Of a stretch of DNA of 64,000 bases, positions 30,600 to 44,752 are shown piece after piece. Source of the stretch: Platerodrilus igneus. Taxonomy: Eukaryota > Arthropoda > Insecta > Coleoptera > Lycidae. Numbering within the stretch: the first letter of the stretch is position 1; every line of letters starts with the position of its first letter. The translations under genes were made by a program, and so were the position numbers. Under the pieces are notes generated by a model. The model was not told the origin of the DNA. It ran no database searches and worked only from the letters and a program-made list of their open reading frames with translations. The DNA lies in NCBI GenBank assembly GCA_036346225.1, contig JARFIW010001319.1:454501-518500 (forward strand), read 5' to 3'.

Positions 30600-30860
30600 T
30601 ATTGATTTTAGTATTTTGAGACGCAAACTGCTGTCTCCAATGCATTTTATGTATTTTATTTTATTTCAGGATAAACGTTTGTACCATCTATGAGTACAAA
30701 ATCTTGTATTCCCATAACAGAATATATTCGTTGAGGTTCCTGTATTTTTCTTGGCGATTACATAAGTACAGTGGCGCCTGACCCATCCGTATTTATTTAA
30801 CGACCCCCCTGATAGTCTCTAGAAACCGCTGAAGTTAGAGTTCAGAGCTAGTACGGAAGT
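30600..30860. repeat. Left arm of a widely spaced inverted repeat
   Basis: 30768-30857 (CAGTGGCGCCTGACCC ... CCGCTGAAGTTAGAGTTCAG) and 30612-30645 (GAGACGCAAACTGCTGTCTC) match 34665-34748 and 34880-34910 in reverse complement. The middle parts are more diverged. Arms are about 260 bp, spaced about 3.8 kb apart. Confidence 0.65.
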
Positions 30861-31369
30861 CTACAAAAGTCAGTTTATGTTAATACGGATAAATCAACAT
30901 CTTCTGCATGACTTTTGTTAGAAATATGTTTCTCTGTCGCTACATAATATGGCTTGACAACAAACAAAGAAAGTAAAAATTGTTTAAATACTCCTAACAA
31001 TTCCTCAACATAAAAATTATGCTAAAATTAAACAGGCGATAACTGGTTCTAGGTATCTGATAATTGATTCTTGTGTTTTCCATTGAAAGCTTCGTCGAAT
31101 TAAAGCCGCGTATTATCACAATGCACCATGTTTTTCTAGTTTTATTTCCTTAACAACAATATTACTTTGAGCTCTGGTCATTAGCGAAACGAAATTAATA
31201 TTCACTTGCTTTTCAATCTACACGGCGAAAACACTTGTAGAATGGTTGGTTGTTCCCGTTTTTCTGTATGAAAAGTTCGCGCACGCCTTACAGCATGCTA
31301 AGTATTTATGGGTTTTATAAAATTGTACTTTTTGACGACAATAAATTAATTTTATTTATAATTACTATA

Positions 31370-31610
31370 GCTCCTCCAGGTGGCCCTTAAAGTCACGATG
31401 AATGGTCGTCCCTTTGTTGTAATGGAAGGACCACCCAAGGGCGGGATCACGCGCACTTCTGTTCCGCCCCGTCTTTAGAGGCGGTAGGAGCCAACCCGAT
31501 GGTGGTGACTCGAGGGTGAGTGGTTAGTCACTAGTTTCTTATATGGGTCCTGGGTAACGACAGCAATAGCCCGTGTATAAAGTCTTATTGATGCCTAAAC
31601 GGTGGAGGGG
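31370..31610. other. GC-rich island of unknown nature
   Basis: A block of about 55% GC in AT-rich surroundings, with GGTGGCCCTTAAAGTCACGA, CACCCAAGGGCGGGATCACG and a short hairpin CCGCCCCGTCTTTAGAGGCGG. No ORF or RNA family is recognised. Confidence 0.35.
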
Positions 31611-32939
31611 TAGAATAATTTTCTTTATGTGTACGATGGTATTGACTAGTAATGTTATGTTATTTATTAACTTTTTTATTGAGATAATTTTATGTGAGTA
31701 CTTTTAGGCTCACAACAGCATTGAGTGGTAAATTGTATATTAGTTATTAGCCGCTTTATTGGACAATGTTAGGTATTTATTAATATGATATTATTTATTG
31801 ATACCGGTATTGTGACATTTGTATGTATTTCATTTTCTTAGGCTTACAATGATAAGTTTGAGCTATGGTTTTTAGGGGGGTAATTTTGTTTTTCTTTTGG
31901 TAGGTAATATAGGGTAGTGATCTAGAAACTACAGCTCGCTTCTTTTTAAGAAGTAACTTTTATTGTTCATTTTCGGGTACTACTGTGCATTTATAACAAT
32001 TTTTTTTTTTAATTATAGGTTTCTTTTTTTGTATGTTTTACTATGAGTGTGAATGAGTGAGTGTATATTTTTATTTATTTCAGTTCTTCCTTTAATTTTT
32101 TGTATGTATAATACCCTGCCCACTCGCCGATTGAGCCCGGTCATTTTCTTTTCTTTGGTTCTCTTTTTTTTGACTACGTCGCTGCAAGTAGCAATACATT
32201 TGATTATCTATCTCACATTTTATTAACTGTTTCACTAGACACTTACTAAATTTATGTATATATAATGTTAATCTTTTAATATGCATATATTGCTATATAT
32301 AATATTCAATTTATAGATATTCACAACACCGTATGTTTGAAAAATAACGACATATCATAACTACCCTGACACATTTAAAAATTATATGAATAAGCATAAA
32401 AGAGTAATATTGTGTATTTGTATATTATAAATATATATAAATAACACAACTTGCTACATATTTAATATAATTCAGATTATGCAACTTTGACATCTTTCTC
32501 AGTACTATATTTGCATTGTTTTTATGTTATACAAGCAAGTGCATAGTCCTTTTACATTTGGCAAGTGGAAGATTTTGAACAAACCATCCGCATGCTAATA
32601 AGACAATAATATAAAAATTTGCAGAAATTCACAGGCTGCATTTAAACCCCCTTTAATTCAGTGAAAACCTTTATTTTGAAGAATTTATTCTTGATGAATG
32701 AATGAAAGATATGTGTAAAGTATCCACTAATATAAATCATACTTTTGTATTAAAAACCGATTCACTCACATAATAAAGTTGACACTTACACGATGTTCAA
32801 CATTAATGCAATTTTCAGTTTAATTTAGTGAAAACAAACATGTCTTTCTTATTAATATTTTCCATGATACTGTATGGATGATGTGTAAAGTATTCTCATA
32901 TACCTAGCGTTCTTTAAGTTAAAGGCATCTTTTTCTCAA

Positions 32940-33006
32940 AAATATGCACACACATGCATGCATGCATGCACATGCACGCATGCACGCACACACACACACA
33001 CACACA
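32940..33006. repeat. (ATGC)n / (CA)n microsatellite
   Basis: ACATGCATGCATGC and CACACA runs, abutting the 3' end of the SINE copy at 33007. Confidence 0.9.
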
Positions 33007-33245
33007 TAAATATTTTAGGTAGTTTTTTACACAAGGTAAGTTAATAAATACTAACGTATTACAGTTAATAAGATGAAATAACTTAGACTTTTATGCAAAG
33101 CCCAAATCATCATTTCAAATCAAGCTAGTAATTGAACGAAGGAAAATATAAGGTCTAGGATAGGACTTGAACCTGTATCTTAGTCTTTCTAGGACCATGT
33201 ATTTATCAATTATGCCACTGAGACTGATGACGGCAATTGAAAAAT
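33007..33245 (-). mobile_element. tRNA-derived SINE (family 2), copy 1
   Basis: On the minus strand the head reads GTCTCAGTGGCATAATTGAT (A-box type) and then AGGTTCAAGTCCTATCC (B box). The body contains TTCAATTACTAGCTTGATTT, GGGCTTTGCATAAAAGTC and TTATTTCATCTTATTAACTG, and the tail ends ...ACTACCTAAAATATTTA, followed by the (GT)n run. It is non-autonomous, with a microsatellite-type tail. Confidence 0.75.
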
Positions 33246-33404
33246 TTACAAATCTAAATTGTGTACACAAACATACATAAGCCTAGCTTTCAATTACATT
33301 TAGTATTTCTGTCAATCATATCTGACATTGTCATGTTTTTGACTTATGTCAGTTATAGACAGGAAGCAACGCTCAAAATTACGGCTATAAGCCAAGTATT
33401 AAAT

Positions 33405-33632
33405 ATATAAATATTTTAGGTAGTTTGTTACACAAGGTAAGTTGATAAATACCAACGTATTATAGTTAATAAGATGAAATAAAAACTTCGACTTTTATGC
33501 AAAGCCCACATGATCATTTCAAATCAAGCTAGTAATTGAACGAAGGAAAATATAAGGTCTTGGACAGGACTTGAACCTGTATCTTAGTCTTTCTAGGAAC
33601 ATGCGAGACCGATGACGACAATTGAACATTTG

Positions 33633-33634
<2 letters not shown>
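33405..33634 (-). mobile_element. tRNA-derived SINE (family 2), copy 2
   Basis: Same body and B box as copy 1 (TTGGACAGGACTTGAACCTG on the plus strand). The A-box part is shortened: the stretch GTATTTATCAATTATGCCAC of copy 1 is missing. A (TA)n run of about 54 bp starts at its 5' (head) side. Confidence 0.7.

Positions 33635-33688
<54 letters not shown>
33635..33688. repeat. (TA)n microsatellite
   Basis: Uninterrupted TA repeat of about 27 units. Confidence 0.97.
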
Positions 33689-33692
<4 letters not shown>

Positions 33693-34659
33693 AACCAGAA
33701 ATTTATTATACTTAAACATATTAAGTGCCAGAGGCTAAATATCCATAGCATTCCTAATTAGTGGTAGTTTATTATTATTGGAGGGTACCTTAATCTATTA
33801 TTGCACAATAAGTTACCAAACAATTAAGAGATAAACATAATTGTTTGCTTGTCTATTTAACATCACATATGTACAGTATTCTTGGAGGAAAAAGGTGAAT
33901 TGTAAGAAGGTTCAAGCAAAGATTTCTAGCATATTAAACAAAACTCTAATTAGTAGGCCATGGCAGTTATGATAGTTGGAACTGTCAAAATGTTAAGTTT
34001 TTGATATATTAAATACCCCTCTGTATTAACATTGTTTCTAATAGGCAAGTACATAGAATAATTTTTTAATTTGTTATATATTTTAATAATGCTATATTAA
34101 ATACATTCATTAACAAAAATAAAAGAATGCAAAGCAAATTAAGTACAATATTACTATTGCTGAATTCTTAGTTTAAACACCTGTTCATTGCAGTTATTCA
34201 TTTTCCCATACGAGCTTCTATTTACAATGTAAGTATAATATAGATCATTATAACCAAGATGTCTGATGTGAATACCAACTAGTAAAGTGAACAACAAAAT
34301 CAATATGTAGTGACATTAATTTTCAGATGAAACACAATATTTCTGCTAAATCAGCAAACAATAAAATACATTGAATGTCTTTCAATGTTACACTAATGTT
34401 ATAAATATAGGTTAAAAATCAATTCCTGCAAAATGTTTAGATATATTATTGTTGATTTCTATTAACTATCCCGTATAACTTACATAAAGCAATTAGTTAG
34501 ATTTGGAAAAATACCAAATGTGAGTACCAGTAAAATGTAAAATATAATCTTTTCTCTTATAGAAAATAATTATACCATCACCAATAAAGGCAAAGAGACT
34601 CGCAGAGAAAACTACATAGACCTTTATTATTTTCCGTCAAAGGTCCTTTATGGCGTCTT

Positions 34660-34915
34660 CGGTCTAACTCTGAACTCTAACTTCAGCGGATTTTGATGAG
34701 ACACGGGGGGGTCTGTAAAAGAACGGATTTGCCAGGAGCCACTACACCTTTAATGTAATAATTTGTGATAGAAAAACCTGAAAAGAAAGTGCAGAAACCT
34801 TTCAAAGTATAAACACATTGGTTGTTACTAGCATAACAGTTAGTATTTGTAATAAATGCATAAATATATTAAAACAAATTAATGGAGACAGCTGTTTGCG
34901 TCTCAAAACCAACTA
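34660..34915. repeat. Right arm of the widely spaced inverted repeat
   Basis: Complement of 30600-30860: CTCTGAACTCTAACTTCAGC, GGGGGGGTC, AGGAGCCACTA at the end nearest 34745, then GGAGACAGCTGTTTGCGTCT. The region between the arms has no recognisable transposase. Confidence 0.65.
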
Positions 34916-36856
34916 AGGATACTTATGTTAAGATATTCAGTGGATTTTAACATCATACTACATTCATCTCTATAAATCAGTCTCACTAAATAAAAATGAC
35001 CAAATGGGTTCTTCATTTATAATAAAAATAAATAAATATTCTCTTGTTTTCATAAGACAGATACGTACCAAAATATTTTATCATGAGTAATTTTCAAAGT
35101 TATATTTATCTACTTTTTAAATAGTCAAAAATTAAGTTTCTTTTTATAAAGTAACAACTAATAATTTCAAATTCCCAAAGAATCAAGTCTGACAAATTGG
35201 GTCACACATGTTTCTATTAATTATATAGTTTTTTAGTTGAAATAACAAATTACTAAATAAGTGCAACATTGAACAACTAAAAATTCAGGTCACTGAAGGT
35301 TAAATTATTTCAAATCTGTTAACAACACATGCAACTCTTTTGTTAAGCAAACAAGCTTTTAGATTTATTCATTTAAATTTCGCTCATTGTTTTCCTTTTT
35401 ATATGATTGACATTTATGATAACCACTGAACAGGTATTAATGCTATAACTTAATCCTTTATTCAACAAAATTTTCTTGATGAAATGTTTTAGCAATATCT
35501 TTCAAAATTATCCAACTGAACGTAAAGAAAACATATTAGGTTTTTAAGCTAACCACTATGAACACTATGAACATCATAAATTACAAAAATAACTTCATCT
35601 TTGTACGTTACCAATATACAAAATCCTCTTCAGCTTTTCTCTGATACTTCATCCTCATAGAATGTTAAACTAAAAGTTGACACGAATTCCAATATTCAAG
35701 CTTCACCAAACGAATCCTCTAACAGTTGTTGCCATCTTGCATTTCGATACCTCGTGTAAAATGCCTAATTTGGTTCCGCCATATTGCGTTGCTAAGGTAG
35801 ACTTTCTTTAAATGTGGGAATTTATACATTTTGTTATCCAAGTTTATATTATTTTAATTTAACATTTGATAATTTTCTTTCTTATTTTTTGCGCTAGAAT
35901 TTAATGCTTTATGTGATAAAACTTAAACATTAATTACATACCATTGATAAATGCCATGTAACTAGAGACCCTGCCACAAGCACTTAAGGAATGTGAAAGT
36001 CACATTACTTACTTTTATCAGACATATTTGCTTGTGTCGTGTAACGATGTGACTATCTGTTCGACCGGAAATCGTTGGGCATCAGTGATGAACTCGCGCG
36101 AGCTCTATTGTGTCAATATCGATGCGTTCAGAATTATGATTTGGTTATGAAATACTCCGTATTTTTATTTTGAACTGTGAGAATATTCTCTCAAATTAAT
36201 TTCGCACCAACAAAATTATAACTGTTTACTTTAAACTATTTTATATGCAGCATTGATACTTTTTTTAATAAAACGGCAAAAAATTATGTTACGCCAGTAA
36301 GTTTGGAACTCTTGCACAACCCTGAATACCAAAGTGTACTGAAATAGAAAGAAAACAGTGAAACATCCCCAGTCAAGTTAATAGGTAGCAAAAACTATAG
36401 TAGTTGAAATCTGAACTACATTTCAAGGCCATCTGTCTGCAACTACATTCCTCTTTGACTTCTAGTAGGACATAAGCACAGTTTGTACTTACTGGTTTAA
36501 AGTAATATTTGCAGAAGTCTTTTATAGAAGTAACAACACAATATCGTTTTTCTACTTAACAACATATATAATATGCATATCTAGAGACAAAAACTACAAT
36601 TTCTTTATGTTTTAGCTAGATTAATTACTAGCCTGTATTTATATCCCTTGGACATTGATCAATAATATGTAAAATATAACCTTGTTTAAAACTTGTTTCT
36701 GTAAAATCATATTGAAACAACAGAGCTGACAGTCCAAAGTATTGTGAAATAGCTTAGGTAAAACTGTAATTGAATCACAGTTTGGCTGCATGTGTGAAGT
36801 AAAAATGCATTGTGCAGAGATCAATTACAAGAATGCAAACTAGTAAATGATATATG

Positions 36857-37217
36857 CCAATAATTCTCAACCACTGTGCCGTGGCACTTTTGTGGCGCCA
36901 AATTTTTGAAGGTGTGGCCAAATTTTAGAAATGCAAACAAAAATTATTTTGTATATACTTCTTTACAGCAATTTATTGGCTCCAGAACATGGCGGAAGAA
37001 AGCTATCTAATGAGTTATGCCGCAGTCATTACAGCATGTTGTCTGCATTATTGTTATGCCGACTCAATTATTCTGCCGAGGCAAATCAAACGTACCGCTT
37101 TTACACAGTGTATTATAGGTAAGTAAAAGTTTTTAAACTTATTTTATTGTTAGTGTACTGCCAAATTTTGAAATTGTTAAAAGTGTACCGCAACAAAAAA
37201 AAAGATCGAGAATCACT
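36857..37217. mobile_element. hAT-type MITE with 8-bp target duplication
   Basis: A 361-bp insert lies between two perfect GATATATG copies (36849-36856 and 37218-37225). The left end has TTCTCAACCACTGTGCCGTG; the right end has GATCGAGAATCACT. These are the CAGTG-TTCTCAACC-type ends of hAT elements, which make 8-bp duplications. There is no transposase; the 63-codon ORF inside is unlikely to be real. Confidence 0.8.
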
Positions 37218-37240
37218 GATATATGAACTAAAAAAAGAGT

Positions 37241-37560
37241 TGTTACGTTCCAATTTTGCTTAAAAATTTCCCTTGTTAATTCATAAGTCCGCTTTATAAT
37301 AATTTTGTTAAATCAACTACATTGCTATTCTCACATCCTTCAACTTAATTAATAATAAATACACTGTCTAATACTTTTCAACTCAAATCCCTTTTGCTTT
37401 AAAAAAGACAAGTTTATGCTACAATTAAATAGTTTACATCCCGTATATTTTATTTTTCTGCAATAAATACGCTTTCGAATAATTTCTCAACTTAAATCTA
37501 TTTGCTTGGAAACGACAAGTTTATGATAAAATTTAAATAAGTCAATATCTTGTTTAGGTA
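37241..37560. repeat. Dispersed repeat with internal 109-bp period
   Basis: 37354-37432 and 37463-37543 are related direct units (AATAAATACACTGTCTAATA / AATAAATACGCTTTCGAATA ... GACAAGTTTATG). It is homologous to 28724-28850. Confidence 0.55.
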
Positions 37561-40500
37561 TCCGTGAGCACGTTATACCTTCCGATAACGTATAATTGCG
37601 TTCTAGTGGGTTTTCCATCTAAAGAGTTGTCAAAATAATATATCCTACTATTCTCTGGTAAAACCGTGTTTTCCAGTTTCAATCGCGTGTCGATAACGCG
37701 GATGTTTGCTTTGCGAGTTCGTGTTATTTTGAACTTATTTCAACATTTGATTCTGCAGCTTGTGCGTTGATGCACTTGTAAAAATTAGTCGTTCTGTTAC
37801 ACCAAGAGCGATGCATGTTTCTCCTCTATTAAATGTGTAGATTCGGTGTGAATCGCTCTTAGCTGGAGGTTAAATTGCTTGGTGCGTAGCCCGATTATTC
37901 CTTGATGTAGATCAACTGCTCTTGCATGTAGACTGCAGTTGCAATAACGGTATAGCATGGTTGTTGCTAACTACCGCGGCGATGCTGTGTCCATTCGCTT
38001 CTGAAGGCTGACCAGATAAGTATCCCAACACATTTATGTGACTTGTTTTCCTTTTCTAGCATACCCAGGGATAAACCCAATTTGAAATTAGATACGCTAC
38101 TCTTTGTTCTGATAAAAATCCTTACTAGAAAAGTTTCGACCTTTAATGCTTTTGCTTTTTGTACTTAACCCATCTGCTTATACAAAAGTATCAGCGTTAT
38201 TCTTTTTGGTACTGATTAGATTTATTGCATGTTAGCTACGAATTGCGCACTTTATGGAACATTAGTGAATTTGTCCATAGAGTAAAATTGTTTTATTAAA
38301 TAGAAACCTTAGTTAATTTTGTTTTGCTGTTTCGATAGAAATTTTTATATTTGTGTTTTTTCTATTGTTAATAAAAAATCGTTGGCCATTGTATAATTTT
38401 TGTGTTGCTAGGAACCCCTCCCCTCGCCGCATTAGTAGTTAGCCTAGTATATTTACATTTTCTTCCTGCTATGTCATTGTACGTAGCAGATTCCGCATGT
38501 AAGAAAAAATGTGTGTATTAGTTGCAATGCCTGAATGAATACATAATGCACATTAAAAATGACATAGAAGACCAGAACATATTGCACTCTCCTTTTCCCA
38601 TACACTTATGTGGTTATGTGCCCACCACTTCTTGGGGATGTATCACTCATATAGGTTGCATAACCACCAGTTTTAAAAATCTTAATGTATTTTACCAAGT
38701 AAATAAACAGTTGTAATAGAACTATATACTTCTAGTGTATATCAAAATTATGAACGTAATCTATTTTAGTACATCTTTTTATCTATCATTGTATAGATCA
38801 AATAGTTCGACATTAAAATGAGTGACTAATTACTATGGATTAAGCATACAAACAGTTGTAATTGTACATACATAATGTTAGATAAACACGTAAACTATTA
38901 TATTTATCTTTTAATTGTTTGCTAAGTTATTGCATAGTAATAGGCTTAGGACATGCAATAACAGTAATTAGGAATACTACAGATATTTAGCATAAGGCAC
39001 TCGATATGTTTAGATAACATAAATTCCTGGTGTGTACTTGTATTTAGATATAGATTTAATATTATTGTATTGATTCGTGGATACACTTTGGCAATACTAC
39101 ACATAATTTGCAAATTTTTAGAATAGTGCCCAACTGACATGAGGATGGTATATTCATAATCTTCTCATAGCAAATTCACAAATCCACAAACTTCATGTAT
39201 AATGTAAAAACAAAGCAAATGTAGTGCTGAGAAATATACAAAGTTTGTTAGTATGTAAATTATTCATTACTGATGGGTATATTTTACACTACATTAAATA
39301 TCCAACAATTTGTACTATTAATGTGTTTATGGTATATAAATAAACCCTATAAACTTTTTGCAGCATGTCATAATTGTATAAATTTATTAAGTGGATTAAA
39401 CAACTCATGTTGCCAAAGATATAATTTGCAAGAAATATGGTATAACAATATACCTGCATATGGATATATAATTTCTAAAACATCAGTCACTTTTTAAAAT
39501 GGTCTGTAAACATTCAAAAAATGAAAATAAAAATAAAAGTCAAAGAGCAGGTATTCTTCAACTTCTTTATATTTATTTTACACGTTTTGGTTCACACCAT
39601 TTTCTAAAAGTTATCTACAATATTACTCAGTCATAAATTAATAAAATAATACTTACATACCTCAACTCCAAATTATTGGGATTTAATTTTATTAGAAAAT
39701 ATTATGTTAGTCAGATTTTTAAAACTTAGCACTAGACAAAACAAATTAAAATTCTAAATTGTAATACTATATACACCATCATTTCAAATTCCACCATAAT
39801 AGGACATTTGAATAAGTAATAACAAGCTAAATTTATGTTATTTGTATAGGATGACTCTAATAAATGTGTGATGTATTTATATAAACCAGATCGGTATTGG
39901 AGGATATTGGTATGAAGGCCCATATTCGTTAGGAACCCACACTATAGACAAAATACAAAACTTTGATTTTGGTAATGTAAAGTAATTCACAGATAGATCA
40001 AGGTGGATTAATTCATATTTATCATAATTTGATATGAACTAGTACGGGCCTTAATATAAATATCTTTCAATGCTGATCTGGTTTACATTGTCACATTCTA
40101 TTTCATATATAAAAATCTCCTGTTTCATTACGTTAAAAACCATTCAGCTCTCAATCATTTAAATTTACATTTGCCACATTCCTATAATTTCAAACCACGT
40201 AGATAGGCAACTGACTTTGCTCCTACTTCGTTAAATTCACGAGTTCGTTTGTCTGTATTCCTATTCCATATCTACACATGTAATCTTTATTAATTAGGGT
40301 TGTCCTGAATTTTGCTAGTTAGATTGAAATTTCTTGAATTTCAGTAATTTAATTTAAACAGATAGGAGGCATAATTGTTATTTCTTTTGTCATAAATTTA
40401 GTTTTAATCTATCCTTCTTGAATGGTCAAATAGATATCATTTATTAGTCTTGTTAAAATGCTTGAATATATTTCTAAGGTTTGCAATGGATTTTCCGTAA

Positions 40501-42385
40501 GTATTTTCTTTTCTAAATTTTGATAGGTAACTTTTCATATTTAAGTAATTTATTTTTAAAACTGGATTTTTACATTCCACTCTGTACGACGTTCCAAATG
40601 TGCAGGTTTCTCGAGTTTTGAATTGAAACCAGCAATTTTCACGCCTTCATCTCTTTCAGGGTTTTCTTAGAGAAATTGGTAAGAGAGGTTTAGTTTAATG
40701 CACAACTATTATAAACTTTATTTTACAGCTGGTTTAGTTTAGGTTTCTCCCTTGGTTAAATTGTGTATCTACGTTGTATATCCCCTTTTCTGTTACGTTT
40801 GGTTTTGATGGTTAGGCTGTATTGAAAATTACAACTGGACTCTTGCTAATTCATGGTCCTAGTATTGATGATTCTTCTTTGGCCGACGCAAGTTACATTG
40901 ATCGTATCAGTAAGTTTTGGAAGCCCTAACCATAATAGTAAATTATTATCTTTTGTAATAACTAAATAAATCCTACTAGTAATTTATAACAGTAAACCAT
41001 TAATGTGTATATCAGGCGGATTAGTATTAAGATTGGTCCATGTGTCAATATACTGATTTTTTGTATAAGCCAATATTCTATAGGTATGATTTGGTACACG
41101 TGTAAATTCGGGTATTTGTTATTTAATTATATTATGTACTGGAACTATAATTGCAGGTGATATGTAATGGTATTACGGCCTTTACAATTAGGTCAATTTT
41201 AGTTAATTATTATTATTAATGTGAAATTTCTATCAATTGTTTCATTTCAATCATAAGAATAAATGTTTTATGGAGATTTTATAATAAATACAAAACTATA
41301 TAAACGTACTGTTAGTGTCCTGCACGATAAAGAATTGTACTTTAAGTCTCTATTTTAATTCGCTACAAATTGAATACTTTTGCGTCCCTAAATGTGTTTG
41401 CATCATAATAATTGCTGTAACAGATGCACAAAATTACTTGTCTAAATTTATTTGTTTTGTTTAATAAAGAATGCCATTGTACCATTATTGTGTCTCTATT
41501 TATAAAAAATTTTTATTATTATTGAGATTTATTTATCCTAATGGATTAATTTATAGTGTTTTAACAGTCAAATGTGCTGTCCTTATTTATTTTGTATCCT
41601 AGTTAGTTAGCACGCCATTCTTCCTTTCCCTTTTTTGTTGGGCTAATTGGTGTCAACTACTTATATTGCTTTCATTGTTTTCTTACATGACTGCACAGTA
41701 TACCATAAAATATTTTGGCATACTCAATGACTGAAGATGTAAATGAGAATTTTGCAAACAACAATTTAAACTAGGCTTTGTAAGATTTAAAATTATTAAA
41801 TTGTAAACTTAACAACTGTGTTGAACTAAAAAATGACAAATATAAAATTAAATTACAGAATAATAATAATTTTAATAAACAAAACTCATTTCCCAAAAAA
41901 CAGCCCTAGTAGATGTGAAAAATTAAATATCTCTTCAACAAAAAAGTATAAAAATTGGTTTAAACATGTGAACCAAACAACACAAAAAGCAACCAAAATA
42001 AAATTTAGAATTATCTCAATATGATGGAATGTGCTATTTTTTAAACACTGTTGATATTAAAACAGTAATAATGCATAAAAATGTTTTAAACATACATCAA
42101 GGAAGATCACGAGTTCCAACACAAGCAGTATAAAATAAAAACGAACTAAATTATATACCTGCAAAACCTTTTTCATTTCAAAACTGCACGCAAAAGTAGA
42201 AAATAACCAACAGTAAATTATTTCTGAAATTGTGGCTTCTAATATACCCACATTTAATGTAAAGGTGATCTAAATCAATATGCTGCTTTTCATTAACTAC
42301 CTATTGCATGATATCTTATTTGTGTATAAAATCCATATTTGAACTTTTTGTTTTTTTCGGAAAATTATCAGCAACTATATCTTTT

Positions 42386-42386
42386 C

Positions 42387-42435
<49 letters not shown>
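42386..42435. repeat. (TA)n microsatellite
   Basis: About 24 TA units, 125 bp downstream of the Medea exon. Confidence 0.97.
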
Positions 42436-42437
<2 letters not shown>

Positions 42438-42560
42438 TGCAAAATCTTTTAAAATACCATCTTATATAACTAGTTCTATTTGAATTGATTTATGACTCCT
42501 TTATAAAGTACCTGCTTTAAAAATTAAAACAATCATTACAATATTACTGAAGATTGTTAA

Positions 42561-42908
<348 letters not shown>

Positions 42909-42999
42909 CTAAAAACACAAATTCAATTAACCATTACTTATAGAAGGATAGAAGCACAAGTCAGAATAATCACCTATTTTGTAACTAATTGTGTAATAA

Positions 43000-44738
43000 T
43001 AATTATGTTATCATAAAATCAACTATATAAATAAGGCACTGATAGATACATTTACATTTCTATACAAAACATGTTGTTCAGTAATAGTTATAACATATCA
43101 ACAAGTTTACTCGCTGTCATGTTCTAAAATCTCAGTAGTTGTTCTTTTCCATATTTTGGAACTAATTCTAGTACAAGTTGCACAACTGGGTTTTCTTTTA
43201 TTTTATTATAAAGTTGTTTCAAATTTATAGTTAAATTAAGACTGCATTATAGTTTATTGATGATGTACACATAGCTAGTATTATTTGAATTTCTATTAAA
43301 TTTAGTTTAATACATTTTGGGGATTTATTTGTCTTTCTCACCATAATCATAAAATAGTAGTTGAAGTTATACACTATTTGATTTGGCTGCTTCTACTGTG
43401 GTAGAATTATAATTTTATTATTGCTGCTGTTGATGTGTTATTTGTTTTAATTTACATTCGGGTAATTAGTTAATGCTTTTAAGACTATTTCTATCATAAT
43501 AACGATTAATTGCACTAAACAAAAAACATGGTCACCATGATGTTAATAACCTAGGCATATTAGATGATATACCTGCATAACATGTAATCGTAAATACAAG
43601 ATTATTAACAATTGATGAGATTTTGCTATTTGTTGTCTACAACCATCTGGTCGCTTAGTTTGCATTTAATTATTTTACTTAATGCCAATTAAGCCTAAAC
43701 CTACTTATTTACATAAAATTTAAATTAAAAATTTGTCTCTTATTTGTAAGCTGCGACTAACCAACTTTTCCAAATTAAAGCTTTATAAAAATTGAGAGGT
43801 TGTAATTGAAGATTACTACCAGTCAAGGATTGGCAACCACATAACTTTTTAATTGGAATATTACTTTAAATTCTTATCAGTTCACCATCTTACTGCACAC
43901 TTTAAAGCATAAGTCCCTGATCCAGTTTCATTAAGTTGATTAGTTTTTATTTATATCTTTTAATGATCTACGAAAAATTTTGTCTCAAGTGAGATATTTT
44001 GATGCAATTTTGGTTGAATATATTGTTCGATACACTAACAATTTTGCTTAAAATAAAAACATTTTCATTACAACTCGAGTTACTGAGAGTTAATGTTCTT
44101 GTCATATCTGTAAGATTGGGTTGAGTGCCCTAACGACTTCTTAGTGAATTTCCAATTATTGGCTTATATTTATAACTTTGGGTTTACACAAGGTTTGTTC
44201 GTTTGACACACATCACAACTCAACTGGTAGCCTGAGTATATTGCTACTCTAATTATTTCTCCGCTTGTAGCAATTTTTTTGCTATATAAAAAAATACTTT
44301 TCAAAACAACTTAGAAGTATTAAGGCAAAAAAAAACTAAAAATTTGCCAAGTATATCTATTTGCAAATTTAGATAGATTATTGAATTTTTAATAAATCCT
44401 TGATCCCATATGTAAAACAACATGCAATTTGTCATTTTCTAATTTGGTTCAATTACAAGGCTAAGTTCAACATTTTGTATCCACAATTAAGTAGAAAACA
44501 ATTCAGTTGTTTTGAAACCTAGTTTGTAAAGTCGTAAATAACAATTTAATCTTTCAAAAGTCTGGGTAAACACCTTATTGTTCACGAAATACCTAAAGGT
44601 TTCCAACATGTTTCATACACACAACGCATGGGAAACATTTGTTCTGATAAGATTTTCCCACGTTGAACTGTCTTTGCAAGTACTTTTCTGAATCTGCTCA
44701 CTTCCACATCATCTTCAAATCAAGCAGGTTAAAAAGTT
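43000..44738. other. Probable intron of Medea; nothing else seen
   Basis: AT-rich sequence on the 5' side of the Medea exon, with no long ORF and no recognised repeat. As the preceding exon of the gene is not in view, the intron must be long. Confidence 0.5.
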
Positions 44739-44752
44739 ATATATATATATAT

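Noticed and set aside
33140..33240. Genuine tRNA gene at the tRNA-like sequence
   Set aside because: A and B boxes are present but the cloverleaf does not close, and the sequence repeats with a SINE body.
37241..38030. Possible solo Gypsy LTR starting TGTTACG
   Set aside because: No matching CA end with flanking target duplication could be found; kept only as a dispersed repeat.
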